From contig NW_024468914.1 in NCBI RefSeq assembly GCF_011745365.1, forward strand, positions 493,501 to 557,500: a DNA stretch of 64,000 bases. The letters run 5' to 3'. The stretch is from Cryphonectria parasitica EP155 (taxonomy: Eukaryota; Ascomycota; Sordariomycetes; Diaporthales; Cryphonectriaceae). Under the pieces are notes generated by a model that made no database searches, had not been told where the DNA came from, and was given only the letters and a program-made list of their open reading frames with translations. The position numbers and the translations under genes were made by a program. Positions 21,495-32,048 of the stretch are shown in pieces; position 1 is the stretch's first letter; the number at the start of each line of letters is the position of its first letter.

Positions 21495-23195
21495 CTACGC
21501 CTCTGGATGCCGTAAGTTGCCTTGCTCCTCCCTCTCCCTCTCCCTCTGCGACAGGTCCTCGCCGCTCCCATTCCCTTCCTCACGTCCGATCCACCCCGCC
21601 ATCACACGTACCGCCTCGCCATACTCGATGCCCATGCTCTCAGGCGGGCTGTACAGGAGGCCGCTCGGCTTGTCCCACGCATGCTTGGCCTTCTCAACCT
21701 CGCGGGCGCCGGATTCCTTCTTCCTGGCCTGCAGCCGCTCGTAGAAACGGCGGCCCTCGGCAAGCAGCATGTCGTACTCGCACAGGCATAGCTGTACCGG
21801 GGGCAACCTGTCCAGCAAGTCGTCGGGCATGAGACCTGGCGAGAGAAGGGGGTTATCGAGCTGGGACTTGACTTCTTCGTAGGGATAGAGATAGGATGCA
21901 TCGAAGAGGTCCGTCAGGGTCCGGCTGAGGGTGAACTCGGGCTTGGAGCAAGTGAGACGCTTGCGCGGGCGAGATTGCGTCCAGTCGAGGAGCGGGTAGA
22001 AGAGCATCAGCCCGGCCAGTTGGGGGACTTTGGGGTCTGCTTTCCCATCCTGCCCCTTGGCAGAAGTGTCGTCATCCCCTGTGTCATCCACAGAGAGCTC
22101 TGACATGCCCTTGGCGAGGTCCGGGTCAGGCTTGATCTCGTATCCCCACCGCTTGTAATCAGCAAGCAGCACCCAGCTCGCCAGCGCCAGCGTGCCGCCA
22201 GCCGAGAACCCAGAGACCATGATCCTGTCGCGGTCGATCCAGAACTCGTCGGCGCGCCTCCAAATCTGTAGCACGGCATCGGCACAGTCCTCAACGGGCG
22301 TGGGGAACGGGTAGCCCGGCGCCAGCCTGTACTCGACGGAGAAGACGACGGCACCCAGCGCCTGCATGACCGCCATGGCCCATCGGCCGTCGTCGGTGCC
22401 CTGGCCCAGCACGAAGCCGCCACCGTGGAAGTTGATGACGGCCGGCCGGCGGGACCGCGGGTCGGCCTGCGGCGTGAGGAGTGAGGGGATTTTGTCCATA
22501 GGGTTGATGTCGGCCTGAGAGGCGGACGGGGTAGAGCGCAGAGACAGCGAGGACTTGGACCTGGACAGCGTTGACTTGAGAGACCTTGAAGACTTGTTCG
22601 AGAGCCGCGAGGACAGGCGCGACAGTGTGGATGGCCTCATTGTCTGATTCTTCTCGGTAGCAGCATCGCCATCGGTGAGGGTCGCCTCGTCGTCTGTGAC
22701 GGAGGCCTTGGTGGAGAGGCGGGACAGCGGCGGCCGCAGACCATTGGCACCTTCAGTGGTCGTCTCGCGGCCTCCTTTCTTCCTCTCTTTCCTTTCCCTC
22801 CTCTCCCGCCTCTTCTCCTCTTTCCTCTCCCTCTTCTCCTCCTTCTTGATGCTCTTGACGCTCTCCTTGCTGCCTTTTCGCGAGCCCATGCGCGGCCTGT
22901 CTGGTGTCCAGACGTAGGCGCGGATCTTGTCCTTCCCGCTGTACTGTTTCGAAAAGGTCGAGTCCAAGTAGACGGTCATGTGCGGCGAGGGCACAGCAGG
23001 GCTGACCATGTTGCCCATGCCAAAGGCGAGTGAGGCCCCTGCCCTGTAGGCGTAGGCGCGCGCCTCGAGACCCATGCGAGACGACGACTCTCGAGGGTTG
23101 TGGTAGACGTCGGTGAATGGCTCGCTGACGGCGTCGCGGGCCTCCTCGAGCGGGTCGGGCTGCTGGCCCAGAGGCTCGACGGCGGTCTCTGACAT
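21495..23195 (-). CDS. HSL-type alpha/beta-hydrolase, candidate ergosteryl-aspartate hydrolase
   Basis: Single exon, 566 residues from MSETAVEPLG. The catalytic parts of the hormone-sensitive-lipase class are all present: oxyanion motif HGGG at residue 257, GFSAGG with nucleophile Ser331, acid Asp475 in CEYDMLLAEG, and His505 in KAKHAWDK. The N-terminal half carries a very basic low-complexity insert (KKEEKRERKEEKRRERRERK, about residues 116-140) followed by a Ser-rich stretch before the catalytic domain; such inserts are uncommon in soluble esterases. The gene is transcribed away from the ErdS gene across a 2.8 kb spacer. Fungi that make ergosteryl-aspartate also have a hydrolase, ErdH, that removes the aspartate. 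Because of this pairing I propose an ErdH role, but sequence alone supports only a serine esterase/hydrolase. Confidence 0.8.
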   Translation of the reverse strand: MSETAVEPLGQQPDPLEEARDAVSEPFTDVYHNPRESSSRMGLEARAYAYRAGASLAFGMGNMVSPAVPSPHMTVYLDSTFSKQYSGKDKIRAYVWTPDRPRMGSRKGSKESVKSIKKEEKRERKEEKRRERRERKERKKGGRETTTEGANGLRPPLSRLSTKASVTDDEATLTDGDAATEKNQTMRPSTLSRLSSRLSNKSSRSLKSTLSRSKSSLSLRSTPSASQADINPMDKIPSLLTPQADPRSRRPAVINFHGGGFVLGQGTDDGRWAMAVMQALGAVVFSVEYRLAPGYPFPTPVEDCADAVLQIWRRADEFWIDRDRIMVSGFSAGGTLALASWVLLADYKRWGYEIKPDPDLAKGMSELSVDDTGDDDTSAKGQDGKADPKVPQLAGLMLFYPLLDWTQSRPRKRLTCSKPEFTLSRTLTDLFDASYLYPYEEVKSQLDNPLLSPGLMPDDLLDRLPPVQLCLCEYDMLLAEGRRFYERLQARKKESGAREVEKAKHAWDKPSGLLYSPPESMGIEYGEAVRVMAGWIGREEGNGSGEDLSQREREREEQGNLRHPEA

Positions 23196-25977
23196 TTTCC
23201 CGTGTTCCCTTAAGAAGGGCGGGACGTCCTTTGTGTGTTAGGAATCTGTGGGTCGGTTGACGAGGCTAAGGAGGAGCTAGAGTCTGCAGGAGGACGTCGA
23301 TAGGTGGAGGCAGAGCTGAAAGATTTCTCGATCGACAGCTGTGATTTTTGTTAAAGCTCACACAACACTGATCCGATAGCAAGCATTAGGATCGGAGATC
23401 AGTGTTTAAGGAAGCGGAGGGGAGAGGAGAGATCGAGAACAGTATTTCGTATAGATTAGGTGTGTGGCTTAGTTGAGTGGGTGTGTGGGAATTCAAGAAG
23501 GCAACGACGTCATGTTCAGATCACGATAGTCAGGTGTTCACATGAAAAGAGGCAGTCACGCACTAAATAATAAGTGGTCTGTTGAAAGAGGGGATAGAGA
23601 CAGAGGTAAGATGTTGTCGTTATTGTTGTTGTTGCAAAGGAAGAGGAGGATGCCCCATCATGAATATGGCGTCGCAGGAAGGAACATGCTGAAAGACATG
23701 GATGTATTAGACTTCCTCCCCTTGATCGTCTGCGCCCCTGAAAATGCGACCCAAGGATCATGTTGAATGAGATCTTACCATCTCCAAGGCTACAGTAGTA
23801 ACCAAGATGCCATAGTTTTCAGCCCTTGGCAGCGTTCAAACTGTTCAGTACGATGTACTGTGTGCCATAGTAATTCAGTGATTACTCTGTAGCCTAGGCG
23901 AGAACACGTTGTACTTGTCAGATGCAGTTGAGGTTGGTAACAAGTTGCCAGTGACGTCACAAATTTCGACCAAGTTCCCAGTTCTGTGGGCAGCCCTGGT
24001 AAATTGACGTCTGTGTGGGGCGCTGCTGCGCGGGGCTACATGGTATGGCGCAATGGTAAAGAGGGACCACGCATGGTGGGGTCATCTCGGGACGAAGCGA
24101 AAGAGACTTTGAGACGGCATCGAGGGGTGACTCAGCAACCCCCCCCCCCCCCTTTTTCAAAACTGCCAGCATTGCTCCAGTTGAGTCCCATGTGCTGCAT
24201 GCACCATGTAGTCCTTGCTGTACCTCGTTTTGTGTCGCATGTAGCTATAGTAAGTAGTGTCATGGTAGTATTTGCCCCCCGCCTCATCTCCAAACACTCC
24301 CTCAGCTCAATGCTGCCTACCATTACGGTGCCATCCTAGCCTCCCAGATCTGGAGCAGAAGTTCCGTTGCTACAGCACCTTCGTTCGCCCTGCCAATGGG
24401 CGACGACGGGTATCTGGGGTGCCTTGGATACCCGCCCGGTACTACTGCTAGCCACACACCAACCATACGCACACAGGCACACACACACAACTTTGCGACG
24501 GTGGCATGCATGTGCCGGACCCGCCTTGGCGTTGTTTGGGGAGGTTCTGCTTCCTTGTTTTGCATTCCCGACTTCACCTGACCACCACCGGGCGAGACAA
24601 TTCTGACGGTGCGCACGTAAGTGATGAAGGAGAGAGAGAGAGAGAACTAGTTTGTGAGAGGATACTTGTCTCTGCTGCTAATACAAACATGACTTTACAA
24701 AAGGCGGGGAACAACCAAGCCACATCCCTCAACTTTTCGAGCTTGTTTGTACGCAATCCACAAAAACAGAGGGACATCAGTGCCCCCCGTTCTCGCTACT
24801 TTGCTCTTTTTGGGTCCATCAACATCTCCGACTCCTTCTCCCTGTCTTGGTATTGTACTTGTAACGGAAATTCCGGTACATACGTACTATGTAGCATGTC
24901 AAATGATACCATAGTAGATGGGTAGGCTGCCTCTTCGCGGATAAAAATAAAAATAATTCGCATGGCTCGTCAGGACCAAAGGCTCCGCACGGTGCGGACC
25001 ATCACTTCCTCATCGACGATTCTCGATCGTGAGAGAAAAAAAACCTGCCCCGTCCGCCGGAAGTAACCGCGCGAGGTCCAGGGGTTGAGGCCGGTCGTGC
25101 CTGCTAGAATACGTACTACGGTACATCACAACAACGTCATATGGGACCCACCGCTGCAGGTCACGACTACCCAAAACGCTCCTCCCGCTTCCAGACTCTT
25201 CTTACCATGTAGGTACCAAAGTACACTGAGCACTCACACCCAACCAACAGATCCCACCGATTATCATCAGCATCATCGTCTGCACCACAGCCTGTCTATT
25301 CTGTTCTGTGGTGTACCATACACAGAGTAACACCGGAAAGTACAAACCAGGTTCGAGAGGGCATTGAATGGCACACGGAGCGTGAAGCGGAAAGGGAGAA
25401 AGAAAACAGGACCAAGGCCATGGTAAGCAAAATGGTCGCCCTACGTATCAAATCACCAGCCCTGGCCTTCCGAAAAAGCCGTTATGTCTGCTGTGTACCG
25501 CAATGTACATGCATACGTACTTTTACGCACAAATACACACTTGCATACCATAGTGGTACATACCTACTACTCGTACATGGCTTTCTTCCGCCTCCCTCTA
25601 CTCTTCCCGTCCTCCTGTTTACCTTTAAAAACAACTCACCCATCCCCACCGCACAACATTCTCTCAGCTTCTCCCACACACACTCACACATGCACACCAA
25701 CCTTATCTCACGTTCTCAGTTTGATTTTTCTTAACTTTTGCCTTTTGATACCCATCCTGCGTATACACTTGGTTACTTCCACAGTCATATTCACACCTGC
25801 TCCTTGCTCAGATACCTTGTCCACTATTAGATGGGAATCGTCTCGTCCTGTTTGAGTAACGGCAACAACTAGAAACGGAAGTCAACCCTGAATAGACAGA
25901 CGAACCAGAGCACCAAAGACAGACAAGATAGCCGGAATAAGAAGGACAGCAACAGAAAGAAGCAAAGAGCCACAGTC
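23196..25977. other. 2.8 kb divergent intergenic region between the hydrolase and ErdS genes
   Basis: No reading frame with recognisable content. It contains a C-homopolymer at 24139-24152, a short GA run near 24631-24646 and CT/AC-rich sequence before the ErdS start. Presumably it contains both promoters and a long leader for ErdS. Confidence 0.5.
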
Positions 25978-28784
25978 ATGACGGCCCTGCACAACTTCGT
26001 CAACGCCATCTCCCCGAGGTCGAGCGTCGACCATGGCATCGATGAGAAGACGGGTGATGGGCAGAGGTCCCCCTCTGCCTCGAGGAGCAGGTTCAGCCGC
26101 CTGAGCAGGGGAGACGACCATGCCCGCTCTACCTCGGCCTCCAGCGCGGCCAGCACCGGCGCCTCGGGCAAGGCCACCCGCCGCACCGAGGAGAGACGGG
26201 CGCGCAAGGAGGAGAAGGCCATCCGCCAGGAGAAGGATCGCGAGGAGGTCGAGGAGCGCCGCAAGCTCGAGGACCAGCTCGCCATGATGGAGGAGGACGA
26301 GGAGACCCAAGCGCGCTACGGCTGGGTCACGGGCGCTAAGGAGCTGCTCTCTTTGCCCGAGGTCACGGAGAGGAAGGAGGGCGAGGAGGTAACCTTCCGC
26401 GCCCGGATCCACCACCAGCGCAATATCTCCAAGCACATGGACTTCCTCCTGTTCCGCGACCAGACTCATTCCATCCAGGGCGTCCTGCAGCACGACACCC
26501 CGCACTTCGTCAAGTGGGTGCAGCGCCTCGAACCCGAGTCGCTGGTCCAGGTGACCGGCGCGCTGCAGAAGCCGCCGCAGGAGGTTCGCAGCGCCACCTA
26601 CAAAGACCTCGAGATTGAGGTCTATTCCATCCACCTCGTCAACCCGGCCCGCGATCTCACCTTTGACAATTATGACCCGCCCGAGACCACCCAACAGCGC
26701 CTGAACAACCGCATCCTCGACTTGAGACACCCGTCTAACCAGGCCCTGTTCCGTATCCGGAGCATGATCACCAGGGTCTTCCGCGAGGTGCTGGAGAAGG
26801 ACAACTTCATCGAGATCCAGACCCCCAAGCTGCAGCCTGCCGCCACTGAGAGCGGCGCCGAGGTCTTCAAGGTCAACTACTTTGGCCGCCGAGCCTTCCT
26901 GGCTCAGAGCCCTCAGCTGGCAAAGCAGATGACCGTGTCTGCCGACTTCGGCAAAGTCTTTGAGGTTCGTGGCGATCTCTTACTCTGTCCCTCTCCTTAC
27001 ATTTGAGCCTTCAGCAAACAAATAGCACGTACATCAACTAACCCCTTGTGTTTCTCCTCTTCCTACAGATTGGCCCCGTCTTCCGCGCCGAAAATTCTAA
27101 TACCAAACGCCATCTGACCGAGTATACGGGTCTTGACCTCGAGATGGCCATCCAGCATGACTATCACGAGGTTATGATGGAGGTCGACGCCTTCCTGAAA
27201 CAGGTCTTCCGCACCCTTCACTCCATGCCTGAACTGCAAGTCGTGCGCGAGCGGTGGCCCTCCGAGGACCTTGTCTGGCTGGACGAGACCCTCATCCTCC
27301 CCTTCACCGAGGGTCTACAAATGCTGCGCGATGACGGCGTCGACGTCGAGGAAGAAGACCTTTCCACACCCGACGAGATCCGCCTGGGCGAGCTCGTCAA
27401 GGAGAAGTTCAATACAGACTACTATATCCTCGACAAGTTCCCCGCCAATGCTCGGCCCTTCTACACACACAAAGACCCCGAGGATCCCAAGTGGACCAAC
27501 TCGTTCGACATCTTCATCCGAGGGCAGGAGGTGTGCTCCGGCGGGCAGCGCATCCACAACGCCACGGAGCTGCGCGAGAACATGCGGCAGGCCGGCATGG
27601 TTGAGGATGGTATGGAGGCCTACCTCGAGGCCTTTGACCTGGGCGCACCCCCACACGGCGGTGCCGGCCTGGGCCTCGAGCGCATCCTCGCGTGGACGCT
27701 GCAGCTCGTCGATGTGCGTTACGCGACGCTGTACCACCGCGACCCCAAGTCGCTGCCCGAGAGGTCTGCCCGCCTCCCTCACCCGGAGTGCGATACAACG
27801 CACATGCGGCCCATGGGCACCGACGAATGGCCCCTGGAGAAGCTCATCGCCAATTATGGCGACGCCACCAACACCTCGTGGCTCGACGAGCGCTTCGAGA
27901 TTTGGCGCCACAAGTCCACGGGCGCGGCTGTGGGTTACGTCACCAAGGAGAATCGCTTCGCCATGATTACCGGCGACCCGCTCTGCGACCCGACCCAGGT
28001 CGACATGGTGGTCAAGGACTTTGTCAAATTCGTCGAGAAGGAGCTCAAGCTCACGCCGGTCTGGATGCTGGTCTCAGAACCAGTCCAGGACGTCCTGGGC
28101 CACAGGCTGGGCTGGCGCACGCTCACATGCGTCGAAGAGCAGCGCGTGGACGCGGACAAGCACGCCGGCGGGCCCAAGGGCCGTGAGGCGCGCAAGATCG
28201 AGCGCGAAGGTATCAAGATCGAGGAGATCAGCCATCCCGATGAGGAATTTAGGGCGCGCGCAGACAAGCAGATCGAGGCATGGAAGGAGAAGCGCGGGGG
28301 CAAGAAACAGGTGCACCTGACTGAGATCAGGCCCTGGGTCGACATGGAGCACCGGCGATACTTTGCGGCCGAGAAGGAGTTCGAGGAGGATGGCAAGAAG
28401 GAGACGCGCGTCATGGCGATGGTGGTCCTGGCCCAACTCGCGCCCCGCCATGGCTGGCAGGTCAAGTGGGCGCTCGACTTCCCGGACACGCCCTCGGGTG
28501 TCATCGAGGCGACGGTGGTCACGGCGCTGGCGGCTGTCAGCGGGCCCGTCACCTTTGGCGCGGGCGTGTCGGAGAGGTTTATTCCGGGCGCCAACCTGGG
28601 CGGGGTACGCGCCAAGTTCCTCGCCAGGACATACGACACCATCACCAAGAGCCTGAAGCTCAACAAGAAGAGCGAGTTCAGGTCCAAGTTCGGGGCGTAC
28701 GGTGAGCCGGTCTACCTTTGCTACCCGAGGAGAGGCTTGGGGGTGAGGGACTTCAAGTATATCATCCAGTTCTTTGAGGATTAA
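25978..28784 (+). CDS. erdS: Ergosteryl-3-beta-O-L-aspartate synthase (AspRS-DUF2156 fusion)
   Basis: Two exons: 25978-26964 and 27069-28784, 900 residues; the intron sits between codons. After a basic, charged N-terminus comes a complete class IIb aspartyl-tRNA synthetase: an anticodon-binding OB fold (about 115-220), AFLAQSPQLAKQ, motif 2 around FRAENSNTKRHLTEYTGLD, and motif 3 GLGLERILAW near residue 530. From about 583 a second domain follows (WPLEKLIANYGDATNTSWLD, RFAMITGDPLCDP, GVIEATVVTALA, ending RGLGVRDFKYIIQFFED). It matches the DUF2156/aminoacyl-lipid transferase fold known from bacterial MprF. This fusion defines ErdS, which charges tRNA-Asp and moves the aspartate onto the 3-beta-OH of ergosterol in membranes. 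It is distinct from the housekeeping AspRS, which lacks the second domain. The neighbouring divergent hydrolase may reverse the reaction. Confidence 0.93.
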
Positions 28785-29598
28785 GGGAAGAAGGCTTCTA
28801 TTAGAAAAGAAGAAAGAAAAAAAACAGGAAAGGACAAGACAAGACAAAAGAAAGAGGTAATGAAAGGATGGCAGTAGGGGACGCAAGAGGTGGATGTGGT
28901 AATTTTCTATGGGTCGGGTTTCCTCAAGTTTCCTTTCTTCCGCGTATCCGTCATCCTCCCTTATCCTTTAGATTCACAACTTGGGTTTGATACCTACCCT
29001 ACTTGCATGGGGGTGATGAGAACGATATAGTTAATGATACCACAATAGCGAAATCTTCAAATGTTCAACTTGCATCATATATTTACTCTTTTCTGTGATA
29101 ATCCACGTCCACTCACTTACGTGACGAGGGCTCCTGGAAGAAGCACCATGTTCCAGAGACGTAGTAAGGCGATGCTCATATACAAATTATGTTCGCAGTA
29201 TCTACTGTGCTACTGTGTCGATGCCCCGTCATAAAACTAACAGGACTATATCCTGGCACGACAAAGTTGACCCGAAGTCGGGTGAGTGAGCCCCGGACCA
29301 AAACGAAAGAGCCGCCGGGTAAAGTGCATGGATGAATTCAATACGATGCATTAGTTCCGGTTTCTCCTCCTTGGTGATCCACCGAATTGAGGGTTTGTAT
29401 TGTAAGTAAGTTTATATTTTGGGTGCATGAATGGCATGTCTCAGCCCTGGCTTCATAATCCCCTATTACAGATGTTTCATTGATCGGACTGTGTACAGGT
29501 ATTGGTCTGATCTCTTCTGTGTATCTCTCTCCTTTCCTCTCTCTTTTCTTTTTCCTCTTCTCCTCCCCCCCTTCATCAAGAGAACAAAGATAAACAAA
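28785..29598. other. Spacer with ErdS 3' UTR and xylosidase promoter
   Basis: A purine-rich stretch at 28787-28855 follows the ErdS stop; a CT-rich leader at 29520-29575 precedes the next gene. No gene is seen. Confidence 0.55.
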
Positions 29599-31245
29599 AT
29601 GCCCAAGATACTCAATCCCATCTTACCTGGCTTCAACGCCGACCCTTCCATCGTCCGCGTCGGCAAGGACTACTACATTGCCAACAGCACGTTTGAGTGG
29701 TTCCCAGGCGTGCAGATCCACCACTCCACCGACCTCGCCAACTGGACTCTCGTGTGTCGGCCCCTGAGCCGGAGGTCCCAGCTCGACATGCGCGGCGACC
29801 CAGACAGCTGCGGCGTGTGGGCCCCCTGCCTGACGCACGACGGCAGCAGGTTCTACCTTGTGTACACGGACGTGAAGCGCAAGGACGGCTCGTTCAAAGA
29901 CGCGCATAACTACATTGTCACGGCCGAGCGCATCGAGGGCCCCTGGTCGGACCCCGTCTACGCCAACAGCAGCGGCTTCGACCCCAGCCTGTTCCACGAC
30001 CCGGACACGGGCCGCAAGTGGTTCGTCAACATGCTCTGGGACCACAGGCGGCGCGGCGGGCTGCTGGGCGACAGCGCCTTTGCGGGCATCGTGCTGCAGG
30101 AGTACGATGCTGCCCAGGGGAGGCTCGTGGGGCCCAAGAGGACCATCTTCCTGGGGACGGAGCTGGCGCTGGTCGAGGGCCCGCATCTGTACCGGCGCGG
30201 GGGGTGGTATTACCTGCTGACGGCGGAGGGGGGCACGTCGTATGAGCATGCCTGCACGCTCGCGCGGTCGCGGGATCTCTGGGGGCCGTACGAGGTGCAC
30301 CCGCAGAAGCACATCCTCACGAGCAAGGACGCGCCAGACGCGGCGATCCAGAAGGCCGGGCATGGTGATATTGTCGACACGCCGGACGGGAGGACATATC
30401 TTGTGCACCTGTGCGGGCGACCGACTACCGAGCGCAGGCGGTGTGTCCTGGGCAGGGAGACGAGCATCCAGGAGTGCCGGTGGGCGGACGACGGGTGGCT
30501 GTATGTCAAGGACGGGCCGGTGCCGAGCCTGTGGGTGGACGTGCCCGGCACCAGGGATGAGGACAAGTACTGGGCCGAGATGAGGTACACGTTTGAGGCG
30601 GGGTCGCTGCACAAGGACTTCCAGTGGCTGCGCACGCCCGAGCCAGAGCGCATCTTCAAAGTAGGCGGGGGTGAGGACAAGAGCCAGCTCGTGCTGTACG
30701 GGAGAGAGACGATCGGGTCGTGGTTCGAGCAGGCGCTCGTGGCCCGGCGGCAGACGCACTTCTCATATGACGCCGAGACGGTGGTGGACTTCCAGCCGGA
30801 AGACGAGAGGCAGTTTGCAGGGCTGACGGCGTATTACTGCCGATACAATTTCTACTACCTGGTCGTCTCTGCGGACTCGGACGGGCAGAGGGAGCTGCTG
30901 CTCATGGTCTCGGATGTGTCGTGGCCAGATGGCTATCTGCAGGAGCAGCCGCTCCTCGAGCCGGTCAAGATCCCCAACGAGGGGAAAGTCAGGCTGGCGC
31001 TCACCATCCGCGGGTCGGAGCTGCAGTTCTTCTACGCCATGGAGGGTGAGGGCGACGGCACGCTGAAGGAGATCGGGCCGGTGTACGACGCCAGCATCCT
31101 CTCTGACGAGTGTGGTGGGCATCAGACGCATGGCAGCTTCACGGGGGCGTTTGTTGGTGTGGCGTGCTCGGATTTGAACGGGACGGCGAGGGAGGCCAAG
31201 TTTGATCATTTTGTGTATCGCCCTGTCAAGCATGAGTCTGTCTGA
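29599..31245 (+). CDS. Glycoside hydrolase family 43 beta-xylosidase (subfamily 11 type)
   Basis: Single exon, 548 residues. An upstream in-frame start at 29431 would add a hydrophobic leader that does not resemble family N-termini, so MPKILNPILPGFNADPSIVR is chosen. The catalytic residues of the five-bladed propeller are visible: general base Asp15 in NADPS, pKa-modulating Asp128 in GFDPSLF, and general acid Glu193 in VEGPHLY. WAPCLTHDG and GHGDIVDTPDG are further family motifs. The C-terminal beta-sandwich (about 340-548, with FDHFVYRP at the end) is typical of GH43_11 beta-xylosidases that release xylose from xylo-oligosaccharides. With no signal peptide the enzyme is expected to be intracellular, acting on imported oligosaccharides. 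It converges with the DUF218 gene, stops 42 bp apart. Confidence 0.92.
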   Translation: MPKILNPILPGFNADPSIVRVGKDYYIANSTFEWFPGVQIHHSTDLANWTLVCRPLSRRSQLDMRGDPDSCGVWAPCLTHDGSRFYLVYTDVKRKDGSFKDAHNYIVTAERIEGPWSDPVYANSSGFDPSLFHDPDTGRKWFVNMLWDHRRRGGLLGDSAFAGIVLQEYDAAQGRLVGPKRTIFLGTELALVEGPHLYRRGGWYYLLTAEGGTSYEHACTLARSRDLWGPYEVHPQKHILTSKDAPDAAIQKAGHGDIVDTPDGRTYLVHLCGRPTTERRRCVLGRETSIQECRWADDGWLYVKDGPVPSLWVDVPGTRDEDKYWAEMRYTFEAGSLHKDFQWLRTPEPERIFKVGGGEDKSQLVLYGRETIGSWFEQALVARRQTHFSYDAETVVDFQPEDERQFAGLTAYYCRYNFYYLVVSADSDGQRELLLMVSDVSWPDGYLQEQPLLEPVKIPNEGKVRLALTIRGSELQFFYAMEGEGDGTLKEIGPVYDASILSDECGGHQTHGSFTGAFVGVACSDLNGTAREAKFDHFVYRPVKHESV

Positions 31246-31286
31246 TCGGTACGAGGGGGTATGAAGAAATAGACGAGCAACCTCCT

Positions 31287-32048
31287 TCACGGGAGATGCT
31301 TGTTGAACCCGGCAGCAAGTAGTCTCTGGCCTGCCTCCCATACATCGTCGGGAATATCCTGTTCTATCTGGTAGCCTTTCGCAGGGTAGTCTCGAATCCT
31401 AATGAGGTCTCCGACCATGATGTTGATGACCAGGTCCCGCGGGTTGTTTTCGTCTGGGTACTCTGCAAAATCCAGCTGAGGAGACGTGACAGTGAATACA
31501 GATCTCCTCCTTTTTTCTGCATCTTTGTTATCATCGTCATCAGTAGTAGTCATCCCAGGCCACTGTCTCATAAAAGTGGCAAATGTCCTCCTCTCCATAT
31601 AGGGTTTCTGCACCAGGATGAAGGACCGGATACCTGTCTCAGCAGACTCGTCTCTCCCTTGAAGCAGGCCCCTGGCCCTCAACATTTCATACGTAAAACG
31701 CACATTCTCCCCAGTGTTTGTCGATCTTGGCTCGACAATCATCTTGTCCTCAGGTACACCCATGCCCTTCGCAATGCTTGCAAAGACGACAGCCTCAGGG
31801 TTGTCGCGAAACTGTGGTCGGCCTGCGGTCAGCGTGCCTGAGCCCCCAGAGAAGATCAGCCACCGGCCGAGTCCATCCAGGAATAGCTGTGCAGCACGCT
31901 TGGCAACGCGCAGGTCGAGACTGCAGAGGCAGAAGATGGCATCTGCACCTGTGGTCGGGAGAGGCATGCGTGTGCGGTGGTAGTTGTAGATGAGGCTTGC
32001 ATCATGCATGACCTGAGAGGGCTGCTGCAAGGGGGGTTGTGCTGTCAT
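31287..32048 (-). CDS. DUF218 (YdcF-like) domain protein
   Basis: Single exon, about 253 residues from MTAQPPLQQPSQVMHDASLI; the same frame has earlier ATGs at 32078 and 32111, but the upstream residues are not family-like. The DUF218 hallmarks are present: DAIFCLCSLDLRVAKRAA, WLIFSGGSGTLTAGR, the VEPRSTNTGENVRFT motif and FILVQKPYMERRTFATF. DUF218 proteins such as YdcF and SanA have a Rossmann-like fold; some bind S-adenosylmethionine or take part in envelope and vancomycin-related functions in bacteria. The eukaryotic role is unknown. An Asp-rich insert (TTTDDDDNKD) and a C-terminal extension are fungal features. No signal peptide is seen from this start. Confidence 0.85.
   Translation of the reverse strand: MTAQPPLQQPSQVMHDASLIYNYHRTRMPLPTTGADAIFCLCSLDLRVAKRAAQLFLDGLGRWLIFSGGSGTLTAGRPQFRDNPEAVVFASIAKGMGVPEDKMIVEPRSTNTGENVRFTYEMLRARGLLQGRDESAETGIRSFILVQKPYMERRTFATFMRQWPGMTTTDDDDNKDAEKRRRSVFTVTSPQLDFAEYPDENNPRDLVINIMVGDLIRIRDYPAKGYQIEQDIPDDVWEAGQRLLAAGFNKHLP

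Noticed and set aside
29431..29598. Upstream start giving the GH43 enzyme a hydrophobic leader
   Set aside because: The extra 56 residues are encoded by a CT-rich 5' leader and lack a proper signal peptide layout; family members start at the MPKILNPILPGF-type sequence.
29623..30759. 378-codon minus-strand frame
   Set aside because: Antisense shadow of the GH43 gene; no family features.
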